Assembly: GCA_028822475.1 (NCBI GenBank)
Contig: JAPKDT010000078.1
Span: 1 to 8,842 of the forward strand
Direction: 5' to 3'
DNA: 8,842 nucleotides
Source: SAR324 cluster bacterium
GTDB taxonomy: Bacteria; SAR324; NAC60-12
Shown in pieces: positions 1 to 6,327 of the stretch (positions within the stretch are counted from its first letter, which is position 1; each line of letters opens with the position of its first letter). The notes under the pieces are model-generated. The model was given only the letters and a program-made list of their open reading frames with translations. It made no database searches and was not told where the DNA came from. The position numbers and the translations under genes are program-made.

Positions 1-8
1 TCAATAAC

Positions 9-506
9 TCAGTTTGTATTATCGCTTGAGGAACTTTCTCTGCAGAGCATAAAATTCACTGAACGGAAACTCATAACTAAATCTTCGTGCTGATTGATTG
101 TTTCGATGAATGTACGCACGATGCCTCTGTCAGGTTTCGAGCGTGAGCGTTTGGTTTCAATAATGGTGGCACGAACCATTAGTTTGTCTCCCGGACGTAC
201 TGGAAGAATCCAGCGCAGTTCATCAATTCCCGGAGAACCGAGGCTTGAAACAGGAGAAAAATAATTATCAACCAGTGCCCGCATCACAAACGAACAAGTC
301 TGCCATCCGCTCGCGATAATTCCTTCGTATGGACTTTTTTTTGCTGCCTCATGGTCTATGTGAAAAGGCTGTGGATCATAACGCCGAGCGAATTCAAGCA
401 CCTCAGTTTCATCAACCTCAAGAGGCCCAAACTCAAACACCGTTCCCTGAATGTAATTTTCAAAAAACCACTCCTCTTTTTTTGCAGTCAAATTTGTCTT
501 AGTCAT
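9..506 (-). CDS. MaoC-like hot-dog dehydratase
   Basis: 165-aa cytoplasmic protein of the MaoC-like (R-specific enoyl hydratase) hot-dog family, which adds water to or removes it from acyl-thioesters, usually acyl-CoA. The hydratase signature is visible at residues 43-51 (YDPQPFHID), with D44 and H49 at the usual catalytic Asp/His positions, followed by a GIIASGWQT stretch typical of the central helix and loop. Length suits a single-domain member (about 140-170 aa). The start is supported by an AGGAG Shine-Dalgarno at 511-515, four bases upstream of the ATG. It lies 24 nt downstream of the exported-protein gene on the same strand, so the two are probably co-transcribed. The substrate cannot be read from sequence. 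Standalone MaoC proteins serve in fatty-acid, polyhydroxyalkanoate or mesaconyl/methylmalyl-CoA metabolism, and no neighbour decides between these. The family is confident, the specific reaction is not. Confidence 0.88.
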   Translation of the reverse strand: MTKTNLTAKKEEWFFENYIQGTVFEFGPLEVDETEVLEFARRYDPQPFHIDHEAAKKSPYEGIIASGWQTCSFVMRALVDNYFSPVSSLGSPGIDELRWILPVRPGDKLMVRATIIETKRSRSKPDRGIVRTFIETINQHEDLVMSFRSVNFMLCRESSSSDNTN

Positions 507-530
507 TAAACTCCTATTTGCTGGTGAAAA

Positions 531-1085
531 TCAAAAAGCTGTCCGCATTCCCAGCGCAAACTGCATTTCCAGTTTCCGGTCATGAGGCAAATTCAATGTG
601 GCAATATCCAATCCCATCAACCACACCGTAATGATGGGCGTTCCTGAAACCCAACTCCAGCCCATGTGCAAAATGTCTGAAGATGCTTCCCCCAATTCTG
701 TATCTCCCTGACGGACTTCAGGCCAAATGATTTTCCGCAGCGACAAAGTAGCCCCTTTTCCGGATGGATTTACCCATTGATCGTGTACACCAATCTCAAA
801 TCCCGAACCTTTTTCACTCAAAAATAAATCGCCAACTCTGCTTTTCCAGCCGATAGTTTTTGCCGGAATACTTAAAGCCAATAAGTGGAAATAACGTCCG
901 GGACCTTCAGGTTCATCATAAAGATGAAGTGACAAACCAAGTGCTCCGGTGCTGTAAGTGCTTCCTCTACTTCCAACAGTATGATAGACTTGTGCCTCCG
1001 GAAGTATTGGAAAAGATGCCGCAAAAATTGGGCAACTTCCTGAAAAGAAAACCAGCAACAATAATAAATGTTTTGGAAATGACAT
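531..1085 (-). CDS. small exported protein, possible outer-membrane beta-barrel
   Basis: 184-aa protein that I do not recognise as a named family. Residues 1-22 form a Sec signal peptide: a basic K5, a run of leucines and a likely signal-peptidase I cut after FA-A around residues 21-23. There is a Cys at 18, but the preceding SGS is a poor lipobox. The mature part has no long hydrophobic helix and instead shows short alternating polar/hydrophobic segments rich in aromatics and glycine (for example HMGWSWVSG). It ends in LEMQFALGMRTAF, a terminal strand with a C-terminal phenylalanine, as seen in Bam-inserted outer-membrane proteins. About 160 mature residues would fit a small eight-strand barrel. 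It precedes the MaoC gene on the same strand. The outer-membrane assignment is inference, while export is well supported. Confidence 0.7.
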   Translation of the reverse strand: MSFPKHLLLLLVFFSGSCPIFAASFPILPEAQVYHTVGSRGSTYSTGALGLSLHLYDEPEGPGRYFHLLALSIPAKTIGWKSRVGDLFLSEKGSGFEIGVHDQWVNPSGKGATLSLRKIIWPEVRQGDTELGEASSDILHMGWSWVSGTPIITVWLMGLDIATLNLPHDRKLEMQFALGMRTAF

Positions 1086-1097
1086 TGTTTTTTTCGA

Positions 1098-1103
1098 TAT
1101 AAT
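1098..1103 (+). promoter_or_regulatory. candidate -10 box upstream of thrC
   Basis: A perfect TATAAT lies in the divergent intergenic region on the thrC strand. The best -35 candidate is TTGGAA at 1073-1078 (four of six matches), with a long 19-nt spacer that reaches into the start of the divergent gene. Transcription from here would begin near 1110 and give an approximately 80-nt leader containing the inverted repeat at 1113-1162. This is a sequence match only. A second, closer TATAAA at 1176-1181 has no matching -35. Confidence 0.35.
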
Positions 1104-1112
1104 CAGCTTCTC

Positions 1113-1169
1113 CAGCAGTCAAAATAATTTTGTCAATCTTCTGGAAAAATCAAAAACTGCTGACTTTTT
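1113..1169 (+). promoter_or_regulatory. inverted repeat and T-run in the thrC leader
   Basis: CAGCAGT at 1113-1119 is exactly repeated in inverse as ACTGCTG at 1156-1162 and is followed by ACTTTTTA. The arms are 36 nt apart. A second perfect dyad, CAAAAT-A-ATTTTG, occupies 1120-1132 inside the loop. In RNA this could form a stem followed by U residues just before thrC, resembling a weak terminator or attenuator. In DNA it could be an operator between divergent genes. No leader peptide with a threonine run was found. Confidence 0.35.
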
Positions 1170-1192
1170 AACAAGTATAAACATACAACAAA

Positions 1193-2596
1193 ATGACACG
1201 CTATTCAAGTACACGAGGGGAAGTTAAAAACCTTCTCTTTGAGGAAGCAGTAATGATGGGGCTCGCAGATGATGGTGGCTTGCTGGTTCCAACTGAATTT
1301 CCGGACGTGCGAAGCATGCTTCCGGAATGGCGTTCATTGGACTTTACAGACTTAAGTCTTGAAATAATGCTGCTATTTACAAGTGGCAGGATTCCAAGGG
1401 ACGGACTAAAACCACTGATTGAACGGAGCTACAAGACTTTCCGTCATCCGGAAATCACGCCTGTAAAATCGGTAGGTGGAATCCATATTTTGGAGTTGTT
1501 TCATGGTCCGACGTTTGCGTTCAAAGACGTGGCACTTCAGTTCTTAGGCAACCTGTTTGAGTGTTTTTTAGACAAGCGGCATCATCCTTTGAGAATTATA
1601 GGAGCAACTTCCGGTGATACTGGCAGCGCTGCCATCCACGGACTGCACGGGAAAAAAGGGGTGGATGTGTTTATGCTTCATCCGAAAGGACGCGTCAGCC
1701 CTATGCAGGAATTGCAAATGACCACAGTCCTTGACCCAAACATTCATAACCTGGCCATCGAAGGTACTTTTGACGACGCACAGGCGATTGTGAAAGCACT
1801 TTTCAATGATCAAGAATTCAAGAAGAAATATTATTTAGGTTCAGTAAATTCGATCAACTGGGCACGTATACTGGCACAAATTGTTTATTATTTTTATGCC
1901 TGGTTTCAGGTGGCAAAAGACGATTCTGAGCTGGTTAGTTTTGTGGTACCGACCGGAAATTTTGGCAATGTTCTGGCCGGATATTATGCCAAGCGTATGG
2001 GACTGCCCATTGATAAACTGGTTATTGGCACAAATGAAAATGACATCCTACACCGCTTTTTCAGCAAAGGGGAATACCATCGAACTGAGCTCAAAGAAAC
2101 TTATAGTCCGTCGATGGACATTCAAATTTCAAGCAACTTTGAAAGATACCTTTTTGATCTTGCAGATAATTCTGCGGTAAAACTTCAACATTGGATGGAT
2201 GATTTTGAACGTACCGGTAAATTGACTATTGAGGGTGAACTGCTGAAAATTGCTCAGAGTGACTTTGTTTCCGCTCGTGTAGGCGATGAAGAAATAGTTA
2301 GGACAATCCGTAATTTTCACCAGCAAACAGGATATTTATTAGACCCCCACACAGCAGTCGGAGTAAACGCAGCAGAAAAAACTGATATTCAGACACCGGT
2401 CATTTGTCTGGCCTGCGCCCATCCTGCTAAATTTGGTGAAACCATCCGGAAAGCTTTGGGTACAGAACCGGAACTTCCGGAGGAGTTAGCCGTGCTGGAA
2501 AACATGGAAACAAATTGCAAAACGATTCCGGCTGTTACGGAAAGAATCAAGAACGAAATACTCGAAACACTTGAAGCTCAGAGCATCACGCCTTAG
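1193..2596 (+). CDS. thrC: threonine synthase
   Basis: 467-aa cytoplasmic PLP enzyme that converts O-phospho-L-homoserine to L-threonine and phosphate, the last step of threonine synthesis. The N-terminal threonine-synthase domain is clear (YSSTRG at 4-9, ADDGGLLVP in the 20s-30s). The PLP-binding lysine is K111 in the motif FAFKDVALQ, and the phosphate-binding loop GATSGDTGSAA begins at residue 137. EGTFDDAQAIV and VPTGNFGN are further family motifs. Length fits the E. coli/fungal-type class (about 430-515 aa) rather than the shorter Bacillus/plant-like class. The ATG has no recognisable Shine-Dalgarno (ACATACAACAA precedes it). The TAG stop is followed in frame by TTC and then TGA at 2600-2602. 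It is the first gene of a likely plus-strand run, 33 nt before the acyltransferase, although those neighbours are not threonine genes. Confidence 0.96.
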   Translation: MTRYSSTRGEVKNLLFEEAVMMGLADDGGLLVPTEFPDVRSMLPEWRSLDFTDLSLEIMLLFTSGRIPRDGLKPLIERSYKTFRHPEITPVKSVGGIHILELFHGPTFAFKDVALQFLGNLFECFLDKRHHPLRIIGATSGDTGSAAIHGLHGKKGVDVFMLHPKGRVSPMQELQMTTVLDPNIHNLAIEGTFDDAQAIVKALFNDQEFKKKYYLGSVNSINWARILAQIVYYFYAWFQVAKDDSELVSFVVPTGNFGNVLAGYYAKRMGLPIDKLVIGTNENDILHRFFSKGEYHRTELKETYSPSMDIQISSNFERYLFDLADNSAVKLQHWMDDFERTGKLTIEGELLKIAQSDFVSARVGDEEIVRTIRNFHQQTGYLLDPHTAVGVNAAEKTDIQTPVICLACAHPAKFGETIRKALGTEPELPEELAVLENMETNCKTIPAVTERIKNEILETLEAQSITP

Positions 2597-2629
2597 TTCT
2601 GACCAGAAATAAAAAACTGAAAGAAGAAA

Positions 2630-3688
2630 TTGACTCCTGACAGTCTACAGCCTGAAACTGAAATTCGTCAGCCAACATACGATGAATTCAAAAAAAATCG
2701 TCCTGTTTGGACGACCTCATTGAGACGTGGAGTAGAGTACGCTGTGTTTCGTTTCGGTTTGTTCTTAGGTAAAAAATTGTCCCTGCCTCAATTGCAAAAA
2801 ATGGGGCGCGGAGTTGGAAGTTTTGGCTATAAAGTCCTTCATAAAGACCGTGGAATTGTTGAAAAACAGCTCGAACTTATTTTTCCTGAATTAGATGCTG
2901 CTCAGCGAAAGCAATGGACGCAGGAGTGTTTTTCTCATTTTGGACAAATGCTGTTTGAGTTTTTGAGCTTACCGCAAATTTTACGTGACGAGGCTGATTT
3001 GCTTGAAGTGGAAAATGAGGAAGCACTGACAAAAGCAATTCAGGCGGAAAAAGGTGTGATCCTTTTGGCGATGCATTCTGGTAACTGGGAACTGATTTCC
3101 GCGTACGCTAAACGCTCCGGACTTAAGATGAAAGCTGCAACAACGAATTTCCCGGATCCGCGTATCAACGAGTTGATCGAGAGTCAGCGTGAACATGGAA
3201 ACATGGAAATCCTGCGCCGCGGAACTTCTACGGCGATCAGAAAATTATTAAGCTGCCTGCGTGAAAAAGAGGTGCTGGTTTTGGCCATAGACCAGGACAC
3301 AAATGTGCTCAGCACATGGGTTCCATTTTTTGGAATTCCGGCAAAAACTCCGGTTGGAGCAGCGGTATTTGCCTTAAAGACAGGTGCGTCCGTTGTGAGT
3401 TACAACGTAATTCGGCAGCCTAATGGAACTTTTAGAATGAGATTTGAAACGCTGGGGAATTTTGTCCGGCAACATCCTGAAATGGAACAGGATGTGTATT
3501 CAGTTACCAGGAAAATGAATCTGCATCTGGAACAGCGTATTCGCGAAAATCCACAGCAATGGGCCTGGTTTCACCGCCGTTGGCGACACCGCCCTGTTGA
3601 AGAAGAACTAAAGAAAATGAAAGAGTTGGAGCAACACGAAATACAAAGTTCCGCAGGCCGTACAGAAAAACAAAAGTCCACAAATTGA
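2630..3688 (+). CDS. LpxL/HtrB-family lysophospholipid acyltransferase
   Basis: 352-aa member of the LpxL/LpxM (HtrB/MsbB) acyltransferase family, which adds secondary acyl chains to lipid A precursors at the inner membrane. The catalytic HX4E motif is H149-SGNW-E154, preceded by a hydrophobic strand (GVILLAM). Later family blocks are present: LRRGTSTAIRKLL, the AIDQD segment and VPFFGIPAKTPVGAAVFAL. The C-terminal tail (after about residue 325) is charged and lysine-rich, ending a little longer than the usual 300-320 aa. The start is TTG at 2630, because an in-frame TGA lies at 2618 and the first in-frame ATG falls at about residue 59, inside the domain. A purine stretch AAGAAG lies just upstream. 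Which acyl position or chain it handles cannot be told, and a glycolipid or ornithine-lipid acceptor is also possible. Confidence 0.88.
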   Translation: MTPDSLQPETEIRQPTYDEFKKNRPVWTTSLRRGVEYAVFRFGLFLGKKLSLPQLQKMGRGVGSFGYKVLHKDRGIVEKQLELIFPELDAAQRKQWTQECFSHFGQMLFEFLSLPQILRDEADLLEVENEEALTKAIQAEKGVILLAMHSGNWELISAYAKRSGLKMKAATTNFPDPRINELIESQREHGNMEILRRGTSTAIRKLLSCLREKEVLVLAIDQDTNVLSTWVPFFGIPAKTPVGAAVFALKTGASVVSYNVIRQPNGTFRMRFETLGNFVRQHPEMEQDVYSVTRKMNLHLEQRIRENPQQWAWFHRRWRHRPVEEELKKMKELEQHEIQSSAGRTEKQKSTN

Positions 3689-3719
3689 ACCTTAAAACCT
3701 GAATAAGAGATCCAGAATA

Positions 3720-4496
3720 ATGTCCATCGTTGTTTCAAACAAGCAAAAAATACACTATGAACTGGCTGGCGACAAAGGTCCGTGGATGTTGCTGCATACA
3801 CCTCATATGATACCGATGAGTGCCTGGAAGGAAGCTGGATATGTAAAACAGTTGGAACAGGATTTTCGACTGGTGATGATTGAGCCACTCGGCCAGGGTT
3901 TAAGCGATGCACCTGAAGATGCTTCACATTACACAATCGCCTCACGAATACGTCACATCCTCGACATTTTACGGGAAGTTCAAGCCGATTATACATTTTT
4001 TTTGGGTGTAGGATTGGGCGCACAAGTCGGTTTTCAAATGTCCAAAGAATTTCCCCGGAGAATCCGCTCCTTGATTTCAATAGGTGCGCAACCTTATCAG
4101 GAGCTTGAAGAAGCAAAATATCTCAAGGAAAAACTGGAGCATTTACGTTCAGGAAATGTGAGCGCTTATCTCCAGCAATGGCATTCTTTGGACCATCTAT
4201 CCACTGCTCAGGAAAATATGATTCTGCAGGGTAATCCGGAAGCGTATGCGCTGGGACTGGAAGAGTCAATCAACTGGGAAGGACTGGGTGACGACTTGAA
4301 ATCACTGGGAACCGCGACTTTGCTTTTTACCGCCAAAGCCGAGCCTCGATTTTTATCTGTACGGGACGCCGGTAAACGTTTGCGATATGGACGCTATATA
4401 ATTCTGCCGAAAGTTCTGCAAAGCCACGGGCTTTGGAGTTCCGAATTAATTATGGAACCTCTGCTCGAATTTACCCGTCGGGACAATTCAAACTGA
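3720..4496 (+). CDS. alpha/beta-hydrolase-fold protein lacking the catalytic serine
   Basis: 258-aa alpha/beta-hydrolase-fold protein with the usual order of elements: N-terminal strands, LLHTPHM where family members carry HG-x-x oxyanion residues, EPLGQGLSDAP (the conserved D-x-x-G-x-G-x-S-like loop), then the nucleophile elbow. In active enzymes the elbow reads G-x-S-x-G. Here it is G96-V-G98-L-G100, so the nucleophile position is glycine (codon GGA at 4011-4013). The expected acid sits in TAKAEP as E208 rather than Asp, while the catalytic-type histidine H236 is kept (QSHGLW). The protein therefore has the fold but probably not ester or peptide hydrolysis. A binding or scaffold role, or a serine-independent chemistry, is possible. 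No signal peptide is seen. It sits 31 nt after the acyltransferase and 10-16 nt before the FecR-domain gene, probably in one transcript. Confidence 0.85.
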   Translation: MSIVVSNKQKIHYELAGDKGPWMLLHTPHMIPMSAWKEAGYVKQLEQDFRLVMIEPLGQGLSDAPEDASHYTIASRIRHILDILREVQADYTFFLGVGLGAQVGFQMSKEFPRRIRSLISIGAQPYQELEEAKYLKEKLEHLRSGNVSAYLQQWHSLDHLSTAQENMILQGNPEAYALGLEESINWEGLGDDLKSLGTATLLFTAKAEPRFLSVRDAGKRLRYGRYIILPKVLQSHGLWSSELIMEPLLEFTRRDNSN

Positions 4497-4515
4497 TGCT
4501 CCATAATTGATTATG
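4444..4515 (+). promoter_or_regulatory. inverted repeat spanning the hydrolase end and FecR-gene start
   Basis: AATTAATTATGG at 4444-4455 can pair with CCATAATTGATT at 4501-4512: 12 pairs in a row, eleven Watson-Crick and one U-G, with a 45-nt loop. The downstream arm covers the TTG start candidate (4507) and abuts the ATG (4513) of the FecR-domain gene, while the upstream arm lies within the hydrolase coding region, whose stop is at 4494-4496. The downstream arm is also part of a local dyad, CATAAT-TG-ATTATG (4502-4515). The layout suits translational coupling. It is AT-rich, so stability is uncertain. Confidence 0.4.
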
Positions 4516-5433
4516 CAATTCTTCCGCTGGTGTTTAATTACGATCAGTTTGTCATTGCTGAGCTTCTCAGTTCCGGTGCCTGCAGTGGCAAAAACTTCTC
4601 CCGCACTGGCAGTACTTTCGCGACTGAAAGGAGAGGTTAAAGCCGGCCCGGCCAAAAAAATGTCTGCTGGCTTCAATGGGAGAATGCTGCGTAACAGGTA
4701 CAGAGTCCGGACTGAAAAGAAATCTGGAGCAACAATTTTTTTCAATGATGGTTCTGAAGTACGTTTGTTTGGCTCAACAGAAATAACGATTGGTGCACGA
4801 AAGAGTCACAACTCACGCTGGGTTCGTTATCGCCTGGTGCTGCGTTCCGGAAGTTTTTGGGGAAATTTTACACGCGGTAAAAATCCTGTGGAAATAGGCG
4901 GAGGTGGTATGCGTTTACAGCTTTCGGATTCATCACTTAGATTCACGAAGAAAAAAACCGGTAACAATATTTCAGTATCTTCCGGAATTGTAAAGGTCTT
5001 TAACAAAGTTTCATCGGTAAAAATCCACACTGGACAACGTCTCTATCACGTGCAGAAAACTGATTTTTTACCGCAAAAAGTGACTCTAGTTCCGAATCAA
5101 CTCAAACTCCGGATTGAACCCTCCGCACCGGCTTTTTCCGCGAATAAAACTTTAAAATTAAACCTTCACTTTCAGGTTGTGCGTTTAGGAACTGATCATG
5201 CTGTAAAACGTTCCGGACCGGTGCTTTTGACCAGTGACTACTATAACCTGACTCTTCCTGACTCCATTCAGCTTAATGCAGACGGTCAGGCAAGAACCAG
5301 CATAGAAGTTAAACCGCCTCGTTCTGACGACCGTACATTTGAAGGCTCGGTTACATTTAACGCAATAATTGATCAATATGGTTATGATGATTTAAAGGGT
5401 GCATCATTGAAAATAAAATTCGCAAATCCATGA
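4513..5433 (+). CDS. exported FecR-domain protein
   Basis: 306 aa from the ATG at 4513. An in-frame TTG at 4507 would add two residues, and neither start has a clear Shine-Dalgarno. Residues 1-26 are a Sec signal peptide with a good cleavage site (PAVA-K). Residues of roughly 32-180 form a FecR-type beta-rich domain: LSRLKGEVKAG, a YRVRTEKKSGATIFF segment, NDGSEVRLFGSTEI, LRSGSFWG and a later VSSGIVKVFNK with TGQRLYHV. These are the repeated strand motifs that FecR proteins share. From about 190 to the end is a second beta-rich module resembling an Ig-like or invasin-like fold (LRIEPSAPAFSAN, LPDSIQLNADGQARTSIEVK); this reading is inference. Unlike classic FecR there is no N-terminal anti-sigma domain, no membrane helix apart from the signal, and no sigma-factor or TonB receptor gene nearby. 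The protein is more likely a periplasmic or surface structural or ligand-binding protein than an iron-signalling regulator. Confidence 0.8.
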   Translation: MQFFRWCLITISLSLLSFSVPVPAVAKTSPALAVLSRLKGEVKAGPAKKMSAGFNGRMLRNRYRVRTEKKSGATIFFNDGSEVRLFGSTEITIGARKSHNSRWVRYRLVLRSGSFWGNFTRGKNPVEIGGGGMRLQLSDSSLRFTKKKTGNNISVSSGIVKVFNKVSSVKIHTGQRLYHVQKTDFLPQKVTLVPNQLKLRIEPSAPAFSANKTLKLNLHFQVVRLGTDHAVKRSGPVLLTSDYYNLTLPDSIQLNADGQARTSIEVKPPRSDDRTFEGSVTFNAIIDQYGYDDLKGASLKIKFANP

Positions 5434-5445
5434 ACCTTGGCTGTC

Positions 5446-5482
5446 CCGTAAAAAGCATTATATGACACGGTTTCTTTTTTTT
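5446..5482 (+). terminator. weak candidate terminator after the FecR-domain gene
   Basis: CCGT at 5446-5449 and ACGG at 5467-5470 can pair, followed by TTTCTTTTTTTT. The T-tract is convincing but the stem is only four base pairs with a 17-nt loop, so this is a tentative call based mainly on position between two genes. Confidence 0.25.
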
Positions 5483-5534
5483 AAAACCTTATCAAAACTG
5501 CTTAACTCTGAATAATTAAAACTTAAAAACTGAG

Positions 5535-5563
5535 TTGGATAATATCCTGAGCTTTCCAATTAT
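5535..5563 (+). promoter_or_regulatory. candidate promoter before the split peptidase gene
   Basis: TTGGAT at 5535-5540 and AATTAT at 5558-5563 stand 17 nt apart, each matching four of six sigma-70 consensus positions. The -35 candidate overlaps a small dyad, GGATA-A-TATCC (5537-5547). The position, about 35 nt before the ATG at 5599 and after a T-rich stretch, suits a new transcription unit. The match is modest and could be chance in AT-rich DNA. Confidence 0.25.
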
Positions 5564-5598
5564 TCCCTAAGCACTAAAACACAGCAATAAAATCCTTG

Positions 5599-5811
5599 AT
5601 GTTTGATATAACAAGCCTTGCCGGAGGTGCGGTAATTGGGGCAGGAATGGCCTGGATTCTTGAACGCTGGGTTGGTTTGTTTTTGAAACAACTTGCCGCT
5701 GAGCATTCGAACGGGTTTGCTCAAAAAACTTCCACTAATAATTCAAAACTTTTTGCACGCTTTGGATTTTACGCTACAATGTCGATTGGGGCGGCCGTTC
5801 TCAGCGTCTAG
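5599..5811 (+). CDS. N-terminal part of a TAG-interrupted prepilin peptidase
   Basis: 70-aa membrane protein from the ATG at 5599 (a TTG directly before it would add one residue), ending in TAG at 5809-5811. It holds one N-terminal hydrophobic segment (AGGAVIGAGMAWILERWVG), a polar loop (about residues 33-52) and a second hydrophobic segment that runs up to the stop (FGFYATMSIGAAVLSV). This matches the first two membrane segments of type IV prepilin peptidases, where G-x-x-x-G-S-F-L-N-type helices precede the cytoplasmic loop. The zinc/methylase cysteines of PilD and GspO are absent. The following frame, after the TAG, continues in the same frame without another stop and supplies the catalytic part. 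Alone this could be annotated as a two-helix hypothetical protein. I read it as the amino end of the next feature. Confidence 0.6.
   Translation: MFDITSLAGGAVIGAGMAWILERWVGLFLKQLAAEHSNGFAQKTSTNNSKLFARFGFYATMSIGAAVLSV
5809..5811 (+). other. in-frame TAG between the two peptidase halves
   Basis: This TAG is the only stop between 5599 and 6319 in this frame. The seven codons that follow, up to TTG 5833, read RQWSPEF, which resembles the short loop that normally joins the second and third membrane segments of prepilin peptidases. The TAG is thus in a loop, one substitution from TGG, TAT/TAC or CAG. Confidence 0.65.
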
Positions 5812-5832
5812 AGACAGTGGAGTCCTGAATTT

Positions 5833-6321
5833 TTGAATGACATTATTTTAGTCTCAACACTTGTAGGGATTGCCTGGATCGACAGAAAAACATTGTTGAT
5901 TGAAGGGCGGATGGTCGCTTTGGCGTTGGTGCTGCGTTTGCTGTGGCTTTCATATTTTGCACCTCAACAAATTTTCAGCTCTCTAACAGGCTTGTTGGTG
6001 GGAGCAGGAATTTTATATTTTATCGGTTTTTTGTATGAAACCTTCCGCCATCGTCAAGGTTTAGGTGAAGGAGATGCGGCAGTGCTGGGTTTGATAGGCA
6101 TGTGGGTCGGATGGCAGGGACTGGGAACAGTACTGTTGATTGCGGCTTTAAGCGGAATTTTAATCGGTGGAATCTCTTTGCTCAGACGAAGACAGTCGAA
6201 TCAAAATATTCCGGAACTCCTACAAACGCAAATCCCTTTTGCGCCTTTTCTTTGTATTGGCGGATTGATCGTCTATTTTCTTCAGCAAACCGGGTTTGCC
6301 GGAGCATTTTACGGATTCTGA
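5833..6321 (+). CDS. type IV prepilin peptidase catalytic domain (A24 family)
   Basis: 162-aa multi-pass membrane protein matching the catalytic domain of type IV prepilin peptidases, aspartic proteases that cut the leader from type IV pilin or type II secretion pseudopilins at the cytoplasmic membrane face. Both aspartates are present: D17 in the segment AWIDRKTLL, and D81 in GEGD (78-81), the GxGD motif. These are followed by the family pattern AAVLGLIGMWVGWQG and, near the end, IPFAPFLCIGGLIVYF. The usual proline after the first Asp is missing (LLIEG). The methylase domain with paired cysteines is absent. The first possible start in the frame after the TAG is TTG 5833, with a GGAG at 5819-5822 ten bases upstream, so separate translation is feasible. 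Joined to the upstream part across the TAG, the protein would be 240 residues, normal for a methylase-less member. No pilin genes are in the window. Confidence 0.82.
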   Translation: MNDIILVSTLVGIAWIDRKTLLIEGRMVALALVLRLLWLSYFAPQQIFSSLTGLLVGAGILYFIGFLYETFRHRQGLGEGDAAVLGLIGMWVGWQGLGTVLLIAALSGILIGGISLLRRRQSNQNIPELLQTQIPFAPFLCIGGLIVYFLQQTGFAGAFYGF

Positions 6322-6327
6322 ATTTGC

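Noticed and set aside
860..1102. 80-aa plus-strand open frame opposite the exported-protein gene
   Set aside because: It lies antisense to a frame with a clean signal peptide and mature sequence. Its own translation is a mixed-charge sequence without motifs.
1131..1136. Perfect TTGACA on the minus strand before the exported-protein gene
   Set aside because: No -10-like hexamer lies 16-18 nt downstream (GGAGAA and neighbours), so it cannot be called a promoter.
3571..4116. 181-aa minus-strand open frame opposite the acyltransferase and hydrolase genes
   Set aside because: Both plus-strand genes here have clear family motifs. The antisense translation is Cys/Ser/Arg-rich without any recognisable domain.
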